NCBI RefSeq assembly: GCF_000014285.2
Contig: NC_008343.2
Coordinates: forward strand, 1,328,501-1,392,500
DNA: 64,000 nucleotides
DNA from: Granulibacter bethesdensis CGDNIH1
GTDB taxonomy: Bacteria; Pseudomonadota; Alphaproteobacteria; Acetobacterales; Acetobacteraceae
Direction: 5' to 3'
Positions 9,310 through 17,289 of this stretch are shown in pieces (position 1 is the stretch's first letter; every line of letters starts with the position of its first letter). The position numbers and the translations under genes are program-made. The notes beneath the pieces were generated by a model. It saw only the letters and a program-made list of their open reading frames with translations. It did not search any database and was not told the origin of the DNA.

Positions 9310-10482
9310 ATGACGCCGCGCTCATCCCTTTTTCTGGCCGGGGCTGCTGTGCTGGCTCTGGCTGGCGGCTGGTATTTCGGTCCGCATGCCGTCAGTCTGA
9401 CAGCTGTTGCGGTGCATCAGGGGGAAGCCGCCTTTCCGGCCCTAATGGATAAAAACCGTCTGGACAGCATCCAGACCATCACTATCTCCCAGTTTGGTCA
9501 GAGCATGACACTGGTCAAGACACCGGATCACGGCTGGACCGTGCCTCAATTGGGCGGCTATGTCGCCCGGCCTGCGAAAATCAGGGGATTGTTGAATACG
9601 CTGGTTAGTCTGCGGCTGACTGAGCCGAGGACCAACCATCCTGCGGAATATCCGCTTTTGGGTGTGGCGACGCCCGATCCGGCAAAACCGGCCAAATCCG
9701 ACGCGACAGTCATTCGTTTGCAGGATGGAAAAGGCGATCTGGTCGGAGAGCTGATCATCGGCCATCGCCAGAGCGCCGGAGATATTGAGGGCGTGGTCCA
9801 GCAGACGGACAGCACGAATGCACCTGCTACCACCCGTGGTACCTATATCCGCCGTCATGGGGATGACTATGTATGGCTGACCAAAGATGCGCTGGAGTTC
9901 AGCAACGATCCGCAGGATTGGGTCGATCCGGTGATTATCAGCATCAATGCCGCGAGGCTGGATCGGGTGCATATCACGCGACCGGACTCTGCGCATGAAC
10001 CGGTGCTGACGCTCAGTCGGAAAGGTGACATGTTCAGGCTGACAGAGCCGGCAGATGCGCCGCGTACCGACAGCCATGCAGTGGCCGATACGCTTCAGGC
10101 ACTGAGTGATCTGGAATTCACCCATATCAAACCGGCTGCTGCAATCAGCGGAGTAACCGAGGCCCAATCCGTGTTCGAGACGCAGGATGGGCTGACCGTC
10201 ATCGTCAATCAGATCAAGGTTGGTGATGAGACATGGCTGACATTCTCGGCCAAGGCAGCGCCGGGCAGCGAGGCTATTGCCAACACCATGAACAAGGCGG
10301 TCGGTCCATGGGCTTTTCAGGTGCAGGATTATAAGGAACGGGCCCTGTTCCCCACGCTGCAACTGCTGAAATCCGTGGAACATGTTCCCTCCGGCGCTGC
10401 GGGCGAGTCAGAGATACCGACCACCATGCCGCTGCCGAATATCGGCCCCCGTGCAGTCCCCCCTGTTTCTGGCGGACCATGA
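9310..10482 (+). CDS. DUF4340 domain-containing exported protein
   Basis: 390 residues of unknown biochemical role. An N-terminal hydrophobic anchor (FLAGAAVLALAGGWYFGP) is followed by a long soluble region with the DUF4340 pattern: a DSIQTITISQ strand, GWTVPQLGGYVARPAKIRGLLN, and repeated LxLxRKGDMFRLTEP-type beta units. Known: DUF4340 proteins sit almost always beside GldF/GldG-like genes, so this is taken as a further extracytoplasmic part of the same exporter. The ATG at 9310 is chosen because GGAGGAACG precedes it; upstream frame extension overlaps gldG. The gene ends 4 bases inside the Nudix gene. Confidence 0.8.
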   Translation: MTPRSSLFLAGAAVLALAGGWYFGPHAVSLTAVAVHQGEAAFPALMDKNRLDSIQTITISQFGQSMTLVKTPDHGWTVPQLGGYVARPAKIRGLLNTLVSLRLTEPRTNHPAEYPLLGVATPDPAKPAKSDATVIRLQDGKGDLVGELIIGHRQSAGDIEGVVQQTDSTNAPATTRGTYIRRHGDDYVWLTKDALEFSNDPQDWVDPVIISINAARLDRVHITRPDSAHEPVLTLSRKGDMFRLTEPADAPRTDSHAVADTLQALSDLEFTHIKPAAAISGVTEAQSVFETQDGLTVIVNQIKVGDETWLTFSAKAAPGSEAIANTMNKAVGPWAFQVQDYKERALFPTLQLLKSVEHVPSGAAGESEIPTTMPLPNIGPRAVPPVSGGP

Positions 10483-10928
10483 CGGAGGACTGTCCCCGCC
10501 TTTATCCGGCGCGACCGCTGGTTGGCGTCGGTGTCGCTCTTTTACGTCCGGATGGAGCTGTGCTGCTGATCAGGCGGGGCAAGCCGCCTGCTGAGGGCTG
10601 CTGGACCCTGCCCGGGGGTGCACAGCGTCTGGGCGAACGCGCCGAGGATGCTGCCCGGCGGGAGTTACAGGAAGAAACCGGTCTTGTGGCGGGAGCATTG
10701 TCTCTGGTCGCGCATGTGGACAGCATCACGCGGGATGAGGCCGGCCGGATCGCTTATCATTACACGATCCTTGATTTTGCGGGTCTCCATCCGGGCGGAA
10801 ATGTCTTTCCGGCTGGAGACGTGGTTGCGGCAGACTGGGTGATGCCGGAAGTATTTGATCGTCTTGGTGTCTGTGCCGAAACTCGACATGTCATCGGCCT
10901 GGCGCGCCAGACGCTGTCCTTGACCTGA
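10479..10928 (+). CDS. Nudix hydrolase
   Basis: 149 residues with a complete Nudix box (GAQRLGE, then seven residues, then REL-QEETGL) at about residues 48-70. This box binds the divalent metals needed to hydrolyse a nucleoside diphosphate linked to a moiety X. The surrounding sequence (VGVGVALLRPDGAVLLIRRG, CWTLPGG) resembles ADP-ribose or general NUDIX pyrophosphatases; the exact substrate cannot be read from sequence. It is the last gene of the exporter operon and overlaps the DUF4340 gene by ATGA, so it is translationally coupled although its role in export is unclear. Confidence 0.9.
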   Translation: MTEDCPRLYPARPLVGVGVALLRPDGAVLLIRRGKPPAEGCWTLPGGAQRLGERAEDAARRELQEETGLVAGALSLVAHVDSITRDEAGRIAYHYTILDFAGLHPGGNVFPAGDVVAADWVMPEVFDRLGVCAETRHVIGLARQTLSLT

Positions 10929-11055
10929 AACTCGACCGCAAGGCTGCCACCCACCTGCCACGGTAGCAGGATAAGAGCTGAACGCTCACATTACGCGCTG
11001 TCAGAAAAAGGTTGAACACGCCCCGTCATGGTCTGCGGGGCATGGAGTATGGCCC

Positions 11056-12285
11056 GTGAGTGGACAGATAACAGCGCAGCCGGCAACGCTGCCCGGCGGC
11101 AACACGACTGAAACCCGCAACGAAGGCACCGTCTTCGCCATTCTGATCGCGATCAGCATCAGCCACATGCTGAACGACATGCTGCAATCGCTGCTGCCTG
11201 CTGTCTATCCGATCCTCAAAACCGAATTCAGTCTGCAATTCCGCGATATTGGCTTGTTGACCCTGACCTATCAGATGACAGGCTCCATTCTTCAGCCCCT
11301 GATCGGGCTTTATACGGATCGCAAGCCGAAGCCGTTTTCGCTGGCTTTCGGAATGGGATGCACGCTGATCGGGCTTTATTGTCTGTCCATTGCCAGCGGG
11401 TTTAACGGATTGCTGGCGGGAGCGGCAATTGTCGGCCTTGGCTCGTCAATTTTTCATCCTGAAAGCTCTCGTGTGGCACGGCTGGCTTCCGGTGGACGCC
11501 ATGGTTTTGCGCAGTCCCTGTTTCAGGTGGGCGGGAATGCGGGGGCGGCGATCGGTCCCCTGCTGGCTGCCTTTATTGTGCTGCCGCACGGCCGTTACGC
11601 CATCGGCTGGTTCTGTGCCGCAGCGCTGCTTGGCGTTATCATTCTGACGGCTGTCGGGCGCTGGTACGGAGCAATACACCGTCAGAAAAAGCGTGTCGTC
11701 AGGCACACTGTGCAGGCTCTTCCCCGGGCAAAAATCGCTTTGGCGATGACGGTACTCTGTGCGCTGGTCTTCTCGAAATATTTCTACATGGCCAGCTTCA
11801 CCAGCTACTACACCTTTTACCTGATCCATCATTTCGGGGTTTCGGTGCAGTCGGCTCAGCTTTATCTGTTCCTGTTTCTGGGCGCCGTCGCCGCGGGGAC
11901 ATTCGCGGGTGGACCAATTGGCGACAGGATCGGGCGGAAATATGTGATCTGGTTCTCGATCCTCGGCGTGTTGCCGTTCACGCTCATTCTACCTCATGCC
12001 AGCCTGGCCTGGACCGCTATCCTGAGTGTTGCGATCGGCCTGATCCTGTCCTCGGCCTTCGCCGCCATCGTGGTCTATGGTCAGGAATTATTGCCGGGGA
12101 ATGTCGGTGCGGTGGCCGGGCTGTTTTTCGGTCTGGCTTTCGGCATGGGCGGGATTGGAGCCGCTCTGCTGGGGTGGCTTGCGGACAAAACGAGCATCGA
12201 GACTGTCTATGGTCTCTGCGCCTGGCTGCCTGCTTTCGGCATCCTTGCAGTGTTTCTGCCTGATCTGGAGCGGCGGAGGTATTAA
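11056..12285 (+). CDS. MFS efflux pump, fosmidomycin resistance (Fsr) type
   Basis: A 409-residue major facilitator with twelve predicted helices. The N-terminal ISHMLNDMLQSLLPAVYPILK stretch and GLGSSIFHPESSRVARLASG are characteristic of the Fsr family. The motif PIGDRIGRKYV between helices 8 and 9 is the MFS motif A of the second half. Known: E. coli Fsr exports fosmidomycin, an inhibitor of DXP reductoisomerase; the natural substrate is not known. The chosen start is the GTG at 11056, the first in frame, without a strong SD, so the N-terminus may be some residues shorter. It stands alone between operons. Confidence 0.85.
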   Translation: MSGQITAQPATLPGGNTTETRNEGTVFAILIAISISHMLNDMLQSLLPAVYPILKTEFSLQFRDIGLLTLTYQMTGSILQPLIGLYTDRKPKPFSLAFGMGCTLIGLYCLSIASGFNGLLAGAAIVGLGSSIFHPESSRVARLASGGRHGFAQSLFQVGGNAGAAIGPLLAAFIVLPHGRYAIGWFCAAALLGVIILTAVGRWYGAIHRQKKRVVRHTVQALPRAKIALAMTVLCALVFSKYFYMASFTSYYTFYLIHHFGVSVQSAQLYLFLFLGAVAAGTFAGGPIGDRIGRKYVIWFSILGVLPFTLILPHASLAWTAILSVAIGLILSSAFAAIVVYGQELLPGNVGAVAGLFFGLAFGMGGIGAALLGWLADKTSIETVYGLCAWLPAFGILAVFLPDLERRRY

Positions 12286-12304
12286 GCCTCCGCCTGCAAC
12301 AGCT

Positions 12305-12865
12305 TTACGGCAGCATACGCTGAAGTTCGGCTTCCTTGTCGATGAGATGATGCTTGAGGACCCCACCGAAATGCAGCGCCAGCAGGCCATACAGCACATA
12401 CCCTGCCCATAGATGCACCGAGCCGAACACAGCCCGCAGGGATATCCGCAGGCTGGTCTCCAGCGTATCAATCGGAGGAATCAACGGCAGATGCACCGTA
12501 TTGAACCAGTAAAAAGGATGCGGTGCATCCCCTTTCCATGCCGATTCATGGAGCCATCCTGACAAAGGCAATGTCAGCATGACGAGGTAAAGCAAGCCAT
12601 GCACCGTGTGGGCAGCGTATTTCTCCCAAGCCGGGTATTGGGCTGGAAAGGCCGGCGGCTTATGACCCAGACGCCAGAAAATACGCAGCAGAACCAGCCC
12701 CAACACGGTGATACCGATTGATTTATGGACGCCGAATACCTGCCTTAGCGAGGATTCCGGCCAATAATCTGCACTGAGCGCCAGACCGATATTTGTCAGG
12801 ATCAGGGCTGCCACCACCCAGTGAAAAAAAATGGCCGTTCTTGAATATCTTTGAACCGTTTCCAT
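12305..12865 (-). CDS. Cytochrome b561
   Basis: A 186-residue di-haem membrane cytochrome with four predicted helices. Seen: YSRTAIFFHWVVAALI (haem His in helix 1), GVHKSIGITVLGLVLLRIFWRL (His near residue 47 and the conserved helix 2), HTVHGLLYLVMLTLPLSGWL (two His in helix 3) and AGYVLYGLLALHFGGVLKHH (helix 4). These match the bacterial b561 family, which passes electrons between quinones and periplasmic acceptors. No partner gene lies beside it; the neighbouring MFS gene is convergent. The start is the ATG at 12865. Confidence 0.9.
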   Translation of the reverse strand: METVQRYSRTAIFFHWVVAALILTNIGLALSADYWPESSLRQVFGVHKSIGITVLGLVLLRIFWRLGHKPPAFPAQYPAWEKYAAHTVHGLLYLVMLTLPLSGWLHESAWKGDAPHPFYWFNTVHLPLIPPIDTLETSLRISLRAVFGSVHLWAGYVLYGLLALHFGGVLKHHLIDKEAELQRMLP

Positions 12866-13002
12866 CAGTCATTCCTCTTCGTCTTTATCGTTCCCAGCCC
12901 GGGATGCAGGATGGTTGCTGCTCCAGCAAAGAGCGAAACTGACGGAAAGAAAAGCTAAACTATCGTCATGATTGTAGGAGAGGTTTATTTCACCCGGCCT
13001 GA

Positions 13003-13893
13003 TTATTGTCCGCGGACTGCGGCCAGCAGCACCGTCATGTTGTGGCGGAACATATCCGGATAGGTGGCGGCAGGCCCGCCCGGAGGCGAGAGGGATTCCA
13101 CGAACAGAGTTCCACCCTGCTTCGCACCGGTGGCTGCAGCAATCTGTTTTGCCAGCCGGGAATCAACAGAGTTTTCAAGGAAATACTGCGTGACATGCTC
13201 AAGGCGGATTTGCTGAATCATGGCCGCTACGGTTTTGGCGGATGGCTCATTATCCGTCGTCAGCCCAAGCGGTGAGAGGAAAGTCAGGCCATATGCATGG
13301 CCGAAATAGCCCAGCGCATCATGAGTGGTCAGAACTTTCCGTTGTCCCGGCGGAACCGACTGAAAGTCACGGCGGGCTTCCTCATCCAGACGGGTCAGAA
13401 CGGCGATCAGAGCCGCTGCACGCTGGTGAAAATCCGCAGCCTGACCGGGGTCGATCTTTATCAGCGCCGTCTCGATATTACGAGCATACAGAATGCCGTT
13501 TGCAGCACTGTTCCAGGCGTGTGGATCAACCACCGAATGACCATTTTCCTGCATGGTCAGCGGTATCAGGCCCGCACTGGCGGTCACGATCTGACCACGC
13601 GGGCCGGAGGCGGCAACCAGACGCTCCATCCATCCTTCAAGGCCGAGGCCATTGATCAGAACAAGATCCGCCTCGTGCAGACGGCGTGCGTCATCCGGTG
13701 TCGGTTCATAAGTATGAGGATCACCGCCCGGAGGCACAAGGCTGGTAACCTCCACATCATTGCCGCCGATCTGCTTTGCCATGTCGGCCAGTATCGAGAA
13801 ACTCGCTACCACGTGCAGCCTGCCTGCCTCTGCATGGGATGCACCGACTGTGGTCAGCACAACCAGCAATGTAGCCAGTATGCGGGCAATCAT
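13003..13893 (-). CDS. znuA: Zinc (or manganese) ABC transporter substrate-binding protein
   Basis: A periplasmic cluster A-I metal-binding protein, 296 residues with a signal peptide (MIARILATLLVVLTTVGASHAEA). Probable metal ligands are the His of DPHTYEP, the His of DPHAW and the His of THDALGYF. The third His favours Zn over Mn. However, LENSVD and LFVESL resemble acidic positions seen in Mn/Fe binders, so the metal is assigned mainly from the adjacent zur gene and operator. It lacks the long His-rich loop of enterobacterial ZnuA. The frame extends upstream, but the ATG at 13893 overlaps the znuB stop by 4 bases, as expected for coupling. Confidence 0.88.
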   Translation of the reverse strand: MIARILATLLVVLTTVGASHAEAGRLHVVASFSILADMAKQIGGNDVEVTSLVPPGGDPHTYEPTPDDARRLHEADLVLINGLGLEGWMERLVAASGPRGQIVTASAGLIPLTMQENGHSVVDPHAWNSAANGILYARNIETALIKIDPGQAADFHQRAAALIAVLTRLDEEARRDFQSVPPGQRKVLTTHDALGYFGHAYGLTFLSPLGLTTDNEPSAKTVAAMIQQIRLEHVTQYFLENSVDSRLAKQIAAATGAKQGGTLFVESLSPPGGPAATYPDMFRHNMTVLLAAVRGQ

Positions 13894-14744
13894 GCGTTGC
13901 GTCCTCTTAACAGCAGACCATGGCGGCTGAAAAACAACGAAAACAGGTAGAAAACGGCGGCACTCAGGACGATGGACGGTCCGGATGCAACGCCGAGATG
14001 GAAAGAAACAATCAGTCCGGTCAGCCCGGACAGACAGGCAATGGCGCTGGCCAGCGCCATCATTGGCGGCAGAGCTTCTGTCCACAGCCGCGCGGTTGCA
14101 GAAGGAAGCATCATCAATCCCACCGCCATCAGCGTCCCGAGCGTCTGAAACCCGGCAACCAGATTGATAACCACCAGAAACAGAAAAATGAAGTGAATCA
14201 CCGGTCCTCGCCCACTGACCATGAACAGAAAACCGGGATCGAAACACTCCATCACCAGCGGGCGGTAAATGATCGCCAGAGTGATCAGTGTGACGGAGGC
14301 AATAGTGCCGATCAGGAACAGGGAGGAAGAATCAATTGCCAGAATCGTGCCGAACAGCACATGCAGCAGATCAATGCCCGATCCCCTCAAGGAGACGATC
14401 ATGACCCCCGCTGCCAGTGAGGTCAGGTAGAAACTGGCAAAGGCGGCATCCTCTTTCAGCACTGTGACCCGACTGACCGAGCCGGATAACAGCGAGACGG
14501 CCAGCCCCGCAATCAACCCGCCCACCCCCATGGCAGGCAGGGAAAGCCCGAATGCCAGAAAGCCCAGTGCCGCGCCGGGTAGCACGGCATGGCTCATCGC
14601 ATCGCCGACCAGACTCATGCGCCGCAATAGCAGGAGGACACCAACCGGTCCTGCTCCCAGACTGAGCGCAATGCTGGCCAGCAAGGCGCGTCGCATAAAT
14701 CCGAACGTGACGAATGGCTCGATGATGGCCTGATAGACAGTCAT
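13890..14744 (-). CDS. znuB: Zinc ABC transporter permease
   Basis: The inner-membrane subunit of the metal importer, 284 residues with eight or nine hydrophobic helices. Family signatures are RALLASIALSLGAGPVGVLLLLRRMSLVGD near the N-terminus and HAVLPGAALGFL directly after it, then the GTLMAVGLMMLPSATARLW segment that contacts the ATPase. It starts 9 bases after the znuC stop and ends inside the znuA start. Same operon and same expected Zur control as znuC. Confidence 0.92.
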   Translation of the reverse strand: MTVYQAIIEPFVTFGFMRRALLASIALSLGAGPVGVLLLLRRMSLVGDAMSHAVLPGAALGFLAFGLSLPAMGVGGLIAGLAVSLLSGSVSRVTVLKEDAAFASFYLTSLAAGVMIVSLRGSGIDLLHVLFGTILAIDSSSLFLIGTIASVTLITLAIIYRPLVMECFDPGFLFMVSGRGPVIHFIFLFLVVINLVAGFQTLGTLMAVGLMMLPSATARLWTEALPPMMALASAIACLSGLTGLIVSFHLGVASGPSIVLSAAVFYLFSLFFSRHGLLLRGRNA

Positions 14745-14753
14745 GGCATGGCC

Positions 14754-15542
14754 CTAAAGGAGCTCGGCCGAATCAAGGGAGGGCTGGCCATTCACCAGCA
14801 CCCGTGCATGCCGGATATTAGCGTCGGACAGGACATCCTGCGTTTTCCCCCACGCGATGGGTTGGCGGGCCAGCAGCAAGGTTTGCGGAAAATACCGGCG
14901 TATCTGTTCCACATCATGCAGAACGGCGACGACAGTGCGTCCTTCCTGATGCCATACATTGATTAACTGAAGCAGATCCGCCGTTGTTCCCGCATCGACG
15001 GCATTGAATGGCTCATCCAGCAGGAGAAGGCTGGCATTCTGCATCAGCAGCCGCGCAAACAGCACCCTTTGCAATTGTCCTGAAGACAGGGAGCCGATCG
15101 TGGTGTCCATACGTCCCTGCATTCCGACCGAAGCGAGGGCAGATCTCATTTCAGAATGGAGAGTCTCGCAGGCACCCCGGACCGGTCCAAGACGACGCCA
15201 CGCCCCCATCAGCACGGCATCTGAGACAGTCATGGGAAAAGAGCGATCGATATCTGCAACCTGCGGCAGGTACCCGATGGTAGAGCGCTCCGCACCGCCA
15301 AGATCAACCTTGCCTCCTGACACAGGTACAATCCCGGCAATGCTCCGTAGCAAGGTGGATTTTCCGGCTCCGTTTGGTCCAGCTATCGCCGTCAGGCTGC
15401 CTGGGTGAAATAGCCCGGTCACGCCATCGACTGCGATATGGCGACCGAATGTCACCCGCACATTATGCAAGGAAACAGAGCATCTGCCACCGCTCCCATC
15501 AGAACGTGCCCCTTGAGAATGTTCGTTTTTGAGCATGCTCAT
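14754..15542 (-). CDS. znuC: Zinc ABC transporter ATP-binding protein
   Basis: 262 residues. Walker A is GPNGAGKST, the signature is LSSGQLQRVLFAR, Walker B is LLLLDEPFNAVDA, and the switch His is in VLHDVE. The Q-loop lies in IGYLPQVADIDR. This is the usual ZnuC/MntA-type import ATPase. The frame is open to 15626, but the ATG at 15542 is preferred because its ATGA overlaps the stop of the 45-codon ORF at 15539-15676. The first 30 residues are poorly conserved and basic/Ser-rich, so a start at 15536 is also possible. Confidence 0.9.
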   Translation of the reverse strand: MSMLKNEHSQGARSDGSGGRCSVSLHNVRVTFGRHIAVDGVTGLFHPGSLTAIAGPNGAGKSTLLRSIAGIVPVSGGKVDLGGAERSTIGYLPQVADIDRSFPMTVSDAVLMGAWRRLGPVRGACETLHSEMRSALASVGMQGRMDTTIGSLSSGQLQRVLFARLLMQNASLLLLDEPFNAVDAGTTADLLQLINVWHQEGRTVVAVLHDVEQIRRYFPQTLLLARQPIAWGKTQDVLSDANIRHARVLVNGQPSLDSAELL

Positions 15543-15676
15543 GGAAGTGAGACGGCCCAGAGAATTCCCAGCCACAGACACGCCAGAACAATGACGGCCC
15601 CCAGCATACGTACAGGGACCGCGCATGCCAGCAGGGAAGTCACACGAGATTGGCGAAACGACAGAAAACGGAACAT
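15539..15676 (-). CDS. Small membrane peptide heading the zinc operon (45 aa)
   Basis: Seen: an ATG at 15676 opens 45 codons with a basic N-terminus (RFLSFRQSRVT), then a hydrophobic region from about residue 14 to 43 with one short break at PVR. The stop TGA overlaps the znuC ATG as ATGA, and the zinc-operator palindrome lies 15-35 bases upstream, so this ORF would be the first cistron of the operon. No SD is evident. Not recognised as a known family. It could be a small accessory subunit of the transporter, a leader peptide coupling translation into znuC, or a chance frame. The exact coupling and the membrane character favour a real gene. Confidence 0.5.
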   Translation of the reverse strand: MFRFLSFRQSRVTSLLACAVPVRMLGAVIVLACLWLGILWAVSLP

Positions 15677-15690
15677 AGGAGGGACATTGT

Positions 15691-15710
15691 GTTATGTTAT
15701 AACATATAAT
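15691..15710. promoter_or_regulatory. Probable Zur operator
   Basis: Contains the perfect 12-bp palindrome ATGTTATAACAT (15694-15705) within an AT-rich stretch. It resembles the known Zur consensus built on TGTTATANTATAACA. It sits just upstream of the first ORF of the minus-strand zinc transporter operon, and zur itself is encoded 1 kb upstream. Repression of znuCBA by zinc-loaded Zur is inferred. Confidence 0.75.
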
Positions 15711-15758
15711 CTCAACGCCGCTTTTTACGCAATGTGCCGCCGGATAAATTCAGACCTG

Positions 15759-16670
15759 TTACCCCAAAAAAGCCGTAATATGCGGGGACAGAGTGGCTGC
15801 ATGTTCTTCATGCATGGCCAAAGCTCCTTTGCTCCATAGCACCATCCTGGACGGCGTCGGTTCGATCGCCTGCATGTCGGAGCGTGAACGTGGCGGCGTG
15901 GCATCTCCACATACAATAAGCGCCCTGCCGCCAAACCGGTCGAGCATGGTCTGGAATGCAGCCCGTGTTCCTGCGGGATCCAGCCCGCCAGTCACGAAGG
16001 AGGCCGATGCATAGCGTGCACCGGGTTGCCGGGCGACAGACTGCTTCGCCGATACCCGGGCATCAGTGATCGGCTCATCATACACGTGCCTGCGCATCAT
16101 GGCGCCGATCACACGATGATGTGTGTTCAGATGATACAGGATCTGACCGATACCAGGTGCGCGGATCAGGCTGCGGATTGCCGTCCGGAAGGCTGGCCGC
16201 ATGCCCATCACCTTCAGTGGGCCTTGCCATGTTGGCGCCAGCAGCACCAGCCGCTTCACCCATGGGCGATCGGCAGCACAGGCCAGAGCATATCCTGCAG
16301 CATGTCCTGCCGCTAGAATGGAGCATTCCCCGTCGACAGGGAGCAGCCGATCGGCCAGAAAAGCCAGACAGGCATGATAGAAGGCCGGAGAATAATGTAG
16401 TCTGGCCCGGCTGGAGGCCCCAAACCCAGGCCAGTCAATCAATGTGCAGGCATGGCCATCCGCCGCCAATCTGCGCGCCAGTGGCCGCATTTCATCCATC
16501 GTCGAGATCGTGCTGAATGCGGGAAGCATCAGAACAGGACGCCCCTCCCCGATCGTTTCAGTAGCAATACCGATCACATGGCGCTGCCACCGCCACGGGA
16601 TGATATGGCGCGTCATAATGGAATCGGGGGGTGCTGCTGCCGTATCAGCGTGCCAGGAAGGGGCCTGCAT
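15759..16670 (-). CDS. Alpha/beta-hydrolase fold protein lacking the nucleophile Ser
   Basis: About 303 residues from the ATG at 16670 (AGGA lies upstream); the frame is open to an ATG at 16736 that overlaps zur. Fold markers: VLMLPAFSTIS (strand 3 and oxyanion region), CTLIDWPGFGASSR, then the nucleophile elbow, which reads GHAAG with Ala where GxSxG hydrolases have Ser. A late acid region (IVCGDATPP) and a C-terminal His (MHEEH) are present. The protein is therefore either catalytically inactive or uses another residue. It lies between zur and the zinc operon on the same strand, so a role in zinc physiology is possible but not shown. Confidence 0.7.
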   Translation of the reverse strand: MQAPSWHADTAAAPPDSIMTRHIIPWRWQRHVIGIATETIGEGRPVLMLPAFSTISTMDEMRPLARRLAADGHACTLIDWPGFGASSRARLHYSPAFYHACLAFLADRLLPVDGECSILAAGHAAGYALACAADRPWVKRLVLLAPTWQGPLKVMGMRPAFRTAIRSLIRAPGIGQILYHLNTHHRVIGAMMRRHVYDEPITDARVSAKQSVARQPGARYASASFVTGGLDPAGTRAAFQTMLDRFGGRALIVCGDATPPRSRSDMQAIEPTPSRMVLWSKGALAMHEEHAATLSPHITAFLG

Positions 16671-16711
16671 GAAGCGGCTTTTCCTGTTGCGCGCAGGTGA
16701 TGAGCCTTTTG

Positions 16712-17224
16712 TCACGCGGGCTGGCATGACGCACAATCGAAATGACCATCCGCATTCTCATCGTGCTCGCCATGTCCTTGCCCATCGACACAGTCGCTGC
16801 ACTGCCCCGTCAGTTCCACAGTCGGCTGATCCAGCACGAATCCCTGCGCTCGCCCCAGATCGGCAGTGGCTTTTGCGATGGTTCGGTCATGTGCTTCCAC
16901 GACCTTGCCGCAGGATCGGCAAATCAGAAACTGCACGGCATGCGGATGGTCAGGATGGGCACAGGCCACATAGGATCGGGTCGTTTCCAGACGATGCACC
17001 AGCCCTTCTGCCAGCAGAAAATCCAGCGCCCGGTAAATAGTAACCGGCTTGACCATGGGATCAACCGGTCGCAGCCGGTCCAGAAGGTCATAGGCCGATA
17101 AAGGCATACCTGCCTCCAGCAGAACCGCCAGAACTGCCCGTCTTTGCCGGGTGAAGCGGCTGCCGGCACGCAGACAGATGGCATCGGCGGCTGCCAGCGC
17201 TTCCGCCACTGCTTTTTCGCTCAT
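16712..17224 (-). CDS. zur: Zinc uptake regulator Zur (Fur family)
   Basis: A dimeric Zn-sensing repressor, 170 residues from the ATG at 17224 (an in-frame TTG at 17251 is an alternative). Winged-helix DNA-binding region: RFTRQRRAVLAVLLEAG and VKPVTIYRALDFLLAEGL. Metal sites: the structural CxxC pairs CRSC (near residue 108) and CSDC (near 141), and several His residues in ACAHPDHPH. The long His/Asp/Cys C-terminal tail (GHGEHDENADGH, CASC) is unusual and may bind extra zinc. The CRSC/HPDHPHAVQFLIC layout fits Zur rather than Fur. It is on the same strand and upstream of the zinc operon. Confidence 0.9.
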   Translation of the reverse strand: MSEKAVAEALAAADAICLRAGSRFTRQRRAVLAVLLEAGMPLSAYDLLDRLRPVDPMVKPVTIYRALDFLLAEGLVHRLETTRSYVACAHPDHPHAVQFLICRSCGKVVEAHDRTIAKATADLGRAQGFVLDQPTVELTGQCSDCVDGQGHGEHDENADGHFDCASCQPA

Positions 17225-17289
17225 CGGCACGCTGCATTCTCCCGTAGACAATCCCTTTGTAACAGGGAGCCTCGATCAGGACAGCCCCG

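Noticed and set aside
9442-10383. 313-codon minus-strand ORF opposite the DUF4340 gene
   Set aside because: Antisense to a coherent exported protein; His/Arg/Gln-rich composition is typical of a shadow.
14748-15408. Several plus-strand ORFs opposite znuC
   Set aside because: All are shadows of the ABC ATPase gene.
15438-15839. 133-codon plus-strand ORF crossing the zinc operator
   Set aside because: It overlaps znuC, the operator and the hydrolase gene end on the other strand and has no domain; the operator and minus-strand ORF explain the region better.
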